Source of the DNA: UBA8389 sp942493385
GTDB taxonomy: Bacteria; Bacteroidota; Bacteroidia; Bacteroidales; UBA1402
DNA length: 64,000 nucleotides
Direction: 5' to 3'
NCBI GenBank assembly: GCA_942493385.1
Contig: OW818699.1
Span: 3,348,001-3,412,000 of the forward strand
In this document: piece by piece, positions 58,713-64,000 of the stretch
Position numbering within the stretch: position 1 is the first letter of the stretch
Layout of the letters: each line of letters starts with the position of its first letter
The notes under the pieces: generated by a model
Seen by the model: only the letters and a program-made list of their open reading frames with translations
Told to the model about the DNA's origin: nothing
Databases searched by the model: none
Program-made: the position numbers and the translations under genes

Positions 58713-60647
58713 TCATTCCTGCGCTTTCAATTCTTCGAGATCCGTGGTTGCCTTTTCCCAAGCTTCCATCTGATCGTTCAAGTCTTTTTTCGATTTCTGA
58801 TGCAATTGGACCAATGCCAAATTGGATGCGCCTTCTGGCGTTGCCAACATGGTTAATGTCTGAGCAACCTGCTTATCGAGGATTTCAATCTGCTTTTCGC
58901 ATTCCTCCACCTGTTTTTCGAGGCGCTTCACCTGCTTGTTGAATTCCTTGCGGGCTTCGTACGAAAGTTTGTTATCTGAAGGCGCTTTCGTGCCAGATTC
59001 AGCCTGAACAGCGACCTGCTTTTCAATCTCCTTGAGGCTGTCCATCTTTTTCTTTTCAAGAAAGTACTGAATGCCACCCAGATGTTCCTTCACTTTGCCC
59101 CCGCCGAATTCATAAACCTTGTCCACCAGTCCGTCCATGAATTCACGGTCGTGCGAAACCACGATGACTGTGCCGTCGAATTCCTTGATGGCCTTTTTCA
59201 ACACATCCTTGGAACGCATGTCCAAGTGGTTGGTGGGTTCATCCAATACCAGCAAATTCACAGGTTCCAGCAGCAAACGAATCATGGCCAGACGGCTTCG
59301 TTCACCTCCGGAAAGCACTTTCACCTTTTTGTCGGAAGCCTCGCCACCAAACATGAAGGCACCAAGAATGTCGCGGATCTTTGTGCGGATATCCCCCACG
59401 GCCACCCGGTCAATGGTATCGAAAACCGTGAGTGATTCATCCAGCAAACTGGCCTGATTCTGAGCAAAGTAGCCTATTTTGACGTTGTGCCCGAGTTGCA
59501 GCGTACCCGTATGATGGATTTCGCCCAAGATGCATTTGACCAGTGTGGACTTGCCCTCGCCGTTCTTGCCGACAAAAGCCACCTTGTCACCCCGGTTGAT
59601 GGTCAATGTGACGTGTTTGATCACCGTATGATGCCCGTAATCCTTGCGCAGTTCCTCCATGATCACCGGAAAACTCCCAGAACGGGGTGCCGGTGGAAAT
59701 TTCAGGCTCAAAGATGCATTGTCCTCGTCGTCCACTTCCAGCCGCTCCACTTTGTCCAATTGCTTGATGCGCGACTGAACCTGGATGGATTTGGTGGCTT
59801 TATACCGAAAACGCGAGATGAAATCCTCGGTGTCCGCAATCATTTTCTGTTGGTTCTCGTAAGCCCGCATTTGCTGTTCGCGGTGCTCTTTGCGCAACTC
59901 CAAATATTGATAGTAGGGTACTTTATAATCGTAGATCTTGCCCAGCGAAATCTCGATGGTGCGTGTGGTCACGGCATTGATGAAGGCCCTGTCGTGCGAA
60001 ACCAGAATGACGGCATTGGCATGATTGGCCAGGAAATTCTCCAGCCATTGGATGGATTCGATGTCCAAGTGGTTGGTCGGCTCATCAAGCAGCAACACGT
60101 CCGGTCGTTGCAAGAGCAACTTGGCCAGCTCGATGCGCATGCGCCAACCGCCGCTGAACTCTTCCGTTTTCCGGTCGAAGTCGGTCTTGACGAAACCCAG
60201 TCCAAACAGCGTTTTCTCCACATTTGCTTTGTAATTGTTCACATCGGACATAGCCAGATGCTCGCTTTTGTGGGTCAAATCCTCAATGAGTTTGTGGTAC
60301 GAGTCGGACTCGTAATCCTCGCGTTCGGCCAAGGCCAAATTGATGTTTTCGATTTCAGCCTGCATTTCAAAAATGGCGCTGAAAGCGGTTTCGGCCTCCT
60401 CCTGAACGGTCCGACCGTCGTTGTGAATCATGTGCTGAGGTAGATAGCCGATGGTGATGTCCTTAGGCACCGTCACAATTCCCCGGGTGGGAGCTTGCTC
60501 ATTGGCAAAAATTTTCAGCATCGTCGATTTCCCGGCTCCGTTTTTTCCCACCAGCGCAATGCGGTCCTTCTTATTGACCACAAACGACACGGAATCAAAC
60601 AGCGTAAACCCGCCGAACTCCACCGTTAAACCATCCACCGAAATCAT
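58713..60647 (-). CDS. ABC-F family ATPase
   Basis: This 644-residue soluble protein has two ABC domains in tandem and no membrane segment. Walker A motifs are GKNGAGKST (about 35) and GKNGEGKST (about 360). The signatures are FSGGWRMRIELA and LSGGERSRLAMI, and Walker B motifs are LLLDEPTNHLD and LVLDEPTNHLD. The linker between domains and the C-terminal coiled coil (about 545-640) are typical of ABC-F proteins (Uup/YheS/EttA group), which act on ribosomes or in DNA transactions. It has a good promoter of its own. Resistance-type ABC-F proteins cannot be distinguished from housekeeping ones by eye, but the C-terminal coiled coil favours Uup/YheS-type. Confidence 0.92.
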   Translation of the reverse strand: MISVDGLTVEFGGFTLFDSVSFVVNKKDRIALVGKNGAGKSTMLKIFANEQAPTRGIVTVPKDITIGYLPQHMIHNDGRTVQEEAETAFSAIFEMQAEIENINLALAEREDYESDSYHKLIEDLTHKSEHLAMSDVNNYKANVEKTLFGLGFVKTDFDRKTEEFSGGWRMRIELAKLLLQRPDVLLLDEPTNHLDIESIQWLENFLANHANAVILVSHDRAFINAVTTRTIEISLGKIYDYKVPYYQYLELRKEHREQQMRAYENQQKMIADTEDFISRFRYKATKSIQVQSRIKQLDKVERLEVDDEDNASLSLKFPPAPRSGSFPVIMEELRKDYGHHTVIKHVTLTINRGDKVAFVGKNGEGKSTLVKCILGEIHHTGTLQLGHNVKIGYFAQNQASLLDESLTVFDTIDRVAVGDIRTKIRDILGAFMFGGEASDKKVKVLSGGERSRLAMIRLLLEPVNLLVLDEPTNHLDMRSKDVLKKAIKEFDGTVIVVSHDREFMDGLVDKVYEFGGGKVKEHLGGIQYFLEKKKMDSLKEIEKQVAVQAESGTKAPSDNKLSYEARKEFNKQVKRLEKQVEECEKQIEILDKQVAQTLTMLATPEGASNLALVQLHQKSKKDLNDQMEAWEKATTDLEELKAQE

Positions 60648-60673
60648 TGCAGTACCTTTTTAATATTGGACTG

Positions 60674-60704
60674 CAAAGGTACACTTTTTAGGGGGAAACC
60701 CCAA
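60674..60704 (-). promoter_or_regulatory. -33/-7 promoter of the ABC-F gene
   Basis: On the minus strand TTGG (60704-60701) is separated by 19 bases from TACCTTTG (60681-60674), an exact -7 match. The start codon is 27 bases further. A GGGG-GAAA-CCCC hairpin (60692-60702 on the plus strand) sits in the spacer and overlaps the -33 element. Confidence 0.5.
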
Positions 60705-60714
60705 TCGACGGTGC

Positions 60715-61128
60715 CTACTTCTTGGCAACTCGTTTCCAAACTTCGTTATAGGGATTATTAAGGCCCATGATGAACATGAAATCGCCCTTGATCGTAATTT
60801 TGAAACGGTTTTCCTGGCCTTGATAGATGCCATAACCAGATCCGGTCAAATCGATGAATTCGGTATAAATGTCTTTCACCAAGGTATACCTTCCAAAGAA
60901 TCCACCGTACAATATTTTGTTGTAGTACTTGACTTCGGTGACCATGAAATTGGTTGGCGTTATCAATTTGTAACGCATTTGGTTGAAATCGTTGTAGGTG
61001 GTATCCACCTGCATGGTTTGTTTGTCGCACAGTTGCCAGGTACCGACAATTTTGGATTTCAAACTAGCTGTGGCAGACAGAATGCAAACAAAAATCAAAA
61101 GGAGTGATAAGGCAAGTACTTTTTTCAT
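60715..61128 (-). CDS. Small secreted lipocalin-like protein (DUF4488 type)
   Basis: This 137-residue protein has a signal peptide (LSATAS). The mature part begins KSKIVGTWQLCDKQTM, a GxW opening typical of small lipocalin-like beta-barrels such as DUF4488, and continues with alternating strands (FFGRYTLVKDIYTEFIDLTG) ending NEVWKRVAKK. Ligand and function are unknown. It is the third of three minus-strand genes after the serpin and a membrane protein. The gap of 86 AT-rich bases upstream may contain a weak hairpin. Confidence 0.7.
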   Translation of the reverse strand: MKKVLALSLLLIFVCILSATASLKSKIVGTWQLCDKQTMQVDTTYNDFNQMRYKLITPTNFMVTEVKYYNKILYGGFFGRYTLVKDIYTEFIDLTGSGYGIYQGQENRFKITIKGDFMFIMGLNNPYNEVWKRVAKK

Positions 61129-61163
61129 GGTGTTTTTATTAAATGTTTCTACACGACCATAAA

Positions 61164-61183
61164 ACTACAAATAATAATGTAGT
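61164..61183 (-). terminator. Weak AT-rich hairpin followed by TTTT
   Basis: ACTACA (61164-61169) pairs with TGTAGT (61178-61183) around eight bases. On the minus strand it is followed by TTTTATGG. It is about 30 bases downstream of the membrane-protein stop. The stem is weak, so the call is tentative. Confidence 0.25.
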
Positions 61184-61214
61184 AAAATAGCTTTTTATTT
61201 ACATTTAATAAAAA

Positions 61215-61802
61215 TTATATTTTTTTTCGCCGCATCATCAAATGACCAGGAATGACAAAAGCAACCAACCAGCCGATGGCTTCGAACAACATTTGGTTCT
61301 TGAGTGAAAAATACGAAGCTCCGAAGGCCAATAGGGCAAATAGAATCCCGCCCAGCAACATCCATTTGCTGTGGATCACGCTACCTGTCAAGAGGATGGC
61401 CACCCCGGTCATCAACATGAAGAGCGCATGCTGAAGTTCGAAAACGACGTGGTGCAACACATTCTGCTGCATTACATTAACAAAAACCATGGAAACGACC
61501 AGGGTAATCCAAATGGTGTACACGATTTTTACCTCTGGTTTCTTGAACCAAGCCCGATGCACCCAAAGGTAGTTTACCGTAAACAGGAACACCACTAACA
61601 ACAAACCGTTGGTGACGTATTCCAGCGTTTTGGTGACGGCGAACGAAAACGGTACGATGCGCACGAAGAAAAATCGGAAATAGCCCAGAAACTGCGCCCA
61701 TCCCCACAAAACTACTAAGAAACTGGCCGGCTGTGCCAGCAATTTTTTCATGAATTTTCCGCCGAAGGTTTGGTTGCCCCAAAGGTCTTTGTTTTGATCC
61801 AT
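61215..61802 (-). CDS. Six-helix inner-membrane protein of unknown function
   Basis: This 195-residue protein has about six hydrophobic segments: near 28-50, 62-85, 93-115, 120-143, 148-168 and 172-188. It ends with a positively charged tail MMRRKKI, which suggests a cytoplasmic C-terminus. There is no signal peptide and no known motif. It starts eight bases after the serpin gene and is probably cotranscribed with it. I do not recognise the family. Confidence 0.7.
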   Translation of the reverse strand: MDQNKDLWGNQTFGGKFMKKLLAQPASFLVVLWGWAQFLGYFRFFFVRIVPFSFAVTKTLEYVTNGLLLVVFLFTVNYLWVHRAWFKKPEVKIVYTIWITLVVSMVFVNVMQQNVLHHVVFELQHALFMLMTGVAILLTGSVIHSKWMLLGGILFALLAFGASYFSLKNQMLFEAIGWLVAFVIPGHLMMRRKKI

Positions 61803-61810
61803 CGTTTAGA

Positions 61811-63067
61811 TTAAAAGAGTTCTACATTGGCTATCTTCCCCGCAAAAAGGATGACTTTGCTCCCGTTTTCGCGGATAAAGAACAAGAAAGGTTTGTTGGC
61901 ATTGAATGTGGGATAACTTGGCAGGGAAGTGGTTATAAAACCAATCGAAGTCACAGCTGCGGCGGTTGTACCTTTCTCGGTCACTTCCACATAAGTCTTG
62001 TGCTTCACATCGCTTATCATCAAAGCTTCATCGGAAATTCCCGAAAAATTCGCCACATCCGTGAATGCAAGCCTCATACCCAACGATTTCAGCGTTGGAA
62101 CCAAATCGTAATCGCAGGCGACTTTGAATCGCGGCAAAAACGCCTGTACTTGCCTAAGAGTCAAGCTTCCCAGCGCTTCGTTCCATGTCGAATTTGTCAT
62201 GCCGGTCAATACGTCCGAGGTGCTGAACCCCGACTTTGGCAACACCAACGTCATGCTGTATGCACCGTTTCCGTAGGCTAAATCCAAGTACTGCGCATTG
62301 TCGGTTTCCCCGTAACGAAGGGTATCCAGCATGGACATCATCTTGACCTGCGTCGTGCCTCCTTTTTGCTTGGTAAACGATGACGTATGGGTATCTTTCG
62401 GATCGAACGGAATCACCCAAGCGCCCTTGAAATAGACGGCGTTGATGAGGTACATCACCTGATCCTTGGTGCTTTGGACGATGGTCGGAATCAAATGGTT
62501 GGTTTTTGCGTCCACCCAGGCATTGATGGTATCCTTGGCCCAGGCTTGCTGGAAGTCGATGCTGCGAATTTGTGCGTCGAAATAGTCCTGATTCACTTTC
62601 AAATACGAAGGCTTCACCACAAAATCGGTTGTGTACCAAAGCGAATTGGCTATGTTCACCATTGTGGAGGAATCCACCACCGGCAACGACTTCTGCATGA
62701 CCTCGTAGTACTGGTTGATGAGCGAATCTGGAGTCTCTGACATGCCCAAAAGGGAGGCCATTTCAGCCTTGGTTTCAGCAGCGGCGCCATTCCAGGCCAT
62801 GCCCAAAGCGATGCTGATGCTGAGCGGGGAAATCACATAATTGGAATCACTGGAACTCACCGCCATCTTGCGAAAGATTTTCAGTGCGAATTCATTGTCC
62901 CTAGCTGCTTGAGACAATAAGGCGGCACGCAGTTTTATTGGACCCGAACCACCAGTGGGTATGTATTCTTCGTGATTGGTGTCATCCGGATTGGAAATTT
63001 GGTCTGCACAACCGACCAACAGGCAGGTAGTCAGTGAGCAAAATAGAAAAAGCAGCAGGCGTTTCAT
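61811..63067 (-). CDS. Lipoprotein serpin (serine protease inhibitor family)
   Basis: The start is the ATG at 63067; the longer frame begins with TTG. The 418-residue lipoprotein (LLVGC, Cys20) has a full serpin domain: ISIALGMAWNGAAAETKAEM, ANSLWYTTDF, YLINAVYFKGAWVIPFD and VTEKGTTAAAVTS. The reactive-centre hinge from E364 (P17) has G at P15, T at P14 and A-A-A at P12-P10, as in inhibitory serpins. P1-P1' would be Thr380-Ser381. Inhibitory serpins trap proteases by loop insertion. A surface- or periplasm-anchored bacterial serpin (compare miropin of Tannerella) could protect the cell from its own or host proteases. Confidence 0.93.
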   Translation of the reverse strand: MKRLLLFLFCSLTTCLLVGCADQISNPDDTNHEEYIPTGGSGPIKLRAALLSQAARDNEFALKIFRKMAVSSSDSNYVISPLSISIALGMAWNGAAAETKAEMASLLGMSETPDSLINQYYEVMQKSLPVVDSSTMVNIANSLWYTTDFVVKPSYLKVNQDYFDAQIRSIDFQQAWAKDTINAWVDAKTNHLIPTIVQSTKDQVMYLINAVYFKGAWVIPFDPKDTHTSSFTKQKGGTTQVKMMSMLDTLRYGETDNAQYLDLAYGNGAYSMTLVLPKSGFSTSDVLTGMTNSTWNEALGSLTLRQVQAFLPRFKVACDYDLVPTLKSLGMRLAFTDVANFSGISDEALMISDVKHKTYVEVTEKGTTAAAVTSIGFITTSLPSYPTFNANKPFLFFIRENGSKVILFAGKIANVELF

Positions 63068-63199
63068 AGTTTTGATGGTTAATCGTTCGAATAAAAACAA
63101 GATGTCTTTTCAACTGAAATCGCTACCACGAAGATACAACAAAAAAGAATTTCATGTTACAAGAAAAGGTTGTACTTTGGCTGAATATAATCAAAACTC

Positions 63200-63730
63200 A
63201 TGAAGGCAAATGTTCAACCCCTTTTACGATCAGAGATCAGAAACCGCCCAATTTTTTTCAGTTTTGCCGACAGCCCGTTTGCCAAAGTATGTCTAGCCTC
63301 GACGGAGAAAGGTCTTTGTTCGGTCAGTTTAGTTATGGGATCAGAAGCGGCAAGTATTGAAGACCTAGGGAAGAAATTTCCTGGAGCTATCCTGACTGCA
63401 GCGGTTAGACCTGAGCATACGGCATTTTTAGGTTTGCTTGAGAAAAAAACGGAAACCCTTGATTTTCATTTATTGGGCACTCCGTTTCAATTGGATGTTT
63501 GGAATGCCTTATTGAATATCCCTTTTGGCGGAACCTCCACCTATGGAGCGCTTGCTGCAGAAATTGGCAGACCGAAAGCGTTCAGGGCCGTGGGTTCAGC
63601 CGTGGGAGACAATCCAATTTTTTATGCCATACCCTGTCATCGGGTTTTGCCAGCTTCTGGTGGCATCGGCAATTATTACTGGGGGCCCGAAATTAAAAAG
63701 GCACTGCTGGACTGGGAAAAAGCTATTTAG
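63200..63730 (+). CDS. ogt: O6-alkylguanine-DNA alkyltransferase (Ogt/Ada C-terminal type)
   Basis: This 176-residue cytoplasmic protein has an N-terminal ribonuclease-like domain (SFADSPFAKVCLASTEKGLC) and the C-terminal active domain with helix-turn-helix. The acceptor cysteine C146 is in YAIPCHRVLPASGG, with the preceding IPFGGTSTYGALAAEIGRP segment and asparagine hinge of the family. It removes alkyl groups from O6-guanine in a single-use reaction. It is divergent from the serpin gene. Its last eight bases overlap the end of the convergent glycoside-hydrolase-like gene. Confidence 0.93.
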   Translation: MKANVQPLLRSEIRNRPIFFSFADSPFAKVCLASTEKGLCSVSLVMGSEAASIEDLGKKFPGAILTAAVRPEHTAFLGLLEKKTETLDFHLLGTPFQLDVWNALLNIPFGGTSTYGALAAEIGRPKAFRAVGSAVGDNPIFYAIPCHRVLPASGGIGNYYWGPEIKKALLDWEKAI

Positions 63731-64000
63731 CGACCAAAAAGACGGAACGGTTGGCTTCAAGCTTAATATCCACCAACGTATAGGCTTGGTTCTGGCGCAT
63801 GATGCTGCTAGTCAAAGCCTTGACCGACTTTCCAGTATGCGGATCCATCCAAGTCAGGCGGTGTTCCCCTTTCAAAGCAACCACACCGACGTATGCTTTC
63901 TGGCGGTTGTTGGCAAAGAAATAAAGATCCTTTCCGTCGCGTACTTTGTGGATGTATTCAAGTGGTTTACCGGATTCAAAAGCAACATCAGGCACAATCG
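63723..64000 (-). CDS. C-terminal end of a probable glycoside hydrolase (partial)
   Basis: The reading frame is open to the window edge, so only about 92 C-terminal residues are seen and the start is outside. The segment EYIHKVRDGKDLYFFANNRQ, then MDPHTGKSVKAL and a final NRSVFLVAK, is the usual C-terminal beta-sandwich of large secreted Bacteroidota glycosidases, for example GH106-like and GH2-like enzymes. The catalytic part is not in view, so family and substrate are unknown. It overlaps the alkyltransferase gene by eight bases at the stop codons. Confidence 0.6.
   Translation of the reverse strand, partial: IVPDVAFESGKPLEYIHKVRDGKDLYFFANNRQKAYVGVVALKGEHRLTWMDPHTGKSVKALTSSIMRQNQAYTLVDIKLEANRSVFLVAK

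Noticed and set aside
59487..60443. 318-codon open frame on the plus strand opposite the ABC-F gene
   Set aside because: It is antisense to a clear ABC-F ATPase with both Walker motifs; the translation has no recognisable motif or signal and is explained by codon bias of the real gene.
1..64000. tRNA, rRNA, insertion sequences, phage genes, CRISPR arrays, replication origin
   Set aside because: All gaps between genes are shorter than 300 bases and were read; none contains a tRNA-like cloverleaf, transposase remnant or short regular repeat array.

Overview
The window is a piece of a Bacteroidota chromosome, most likely Bacteroidales or a close relative. The evidence is a SusC/SusD pair with a surface lipoprotein, three proteins ending in type IX secretion (T9SS) C-terminal sorting domains, many lipoproteins, TAnnTTTG-type -7 promoter elements, and a dense load of glycan-degrading enzymes. 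Coding density is very high; no intergenic stretch reaches 300 bases. I see no rRNA, tRNA, transposase, phage gene or CRISPR array.

Layout. (1) 0-11 kb: a TPR-like secreted protein, then a minus-strand operon for GH127 beta-L-arabinofuranosidase, an L-arabinose/L-fucose isomerase-family protein and a GH29 alpha-L-fucosidase. A divergent secreted protein of unknown function and a heparinase II/III-like polysaccharide lyase follow. (2) 11-36.3 kb: a ten-gene, co-oriented beta-1,3-glucan (laminarin-type) utilization locus. In transcription order it reads SusC, SusD, surface glycan-binding lipoprotein, lipoprotein GH16, T9SS repeat protein, GH158-like enzyme, periplasmic GH16, GPH symporter, cytoplasmic clan GH-Q phosphorylase and T9SS GH81. 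A membrane-spanning SusR-like regulator is transcribed divergently. (3) 36.3-51.2 kb: an enzyme of DUF5695 type, a PD40 propeller protein and a five-gene ABC export system (two FtsX/MacB permeases, TolC, ATPase, HlyD adaptor). Opposite lies a sigma-54 response regulator/histidine kinase pair. (4) 51.2-64 kb: a T9SS CotH-type protein, an alpha/beta hydrolase, phosphomannose isomerase, two MFS carriers, an ABC-F ATPase, small envelope proteins, a lipoprotein serpin, an O6-alkylguanine-DNA methyltransferase and the C-terminal end of a probable glycoside hydrolase running off the window.

How the glucan locus probably works (inference from families and sorting signals): T9SS-secreted GH81 and the surface lipoprotein GH16 cut beta-1,3-glucan. 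The SGBP, SusD and the modular repeat protein capture it, and SusC imports oligosaccharides. GH16 and the GH158-like enzyme shorten them in the periplasm, and the GPH symporter carries them into the cytoplasm. There the 1127-residue phosphorylase would release glucose-1-phosphate. No GH3 beta-glucosidase is present in the locus, so the terminal step appears phosphorolytic.

Several intergenic signals are visible: two strong hairpins inside the glucan operon, a sigma-54-like promoter with an upstream dyad before the export operon, and candidate -33/-7 promoters before several genes. All functions are assigned by reading motifs and context; no database search was run.
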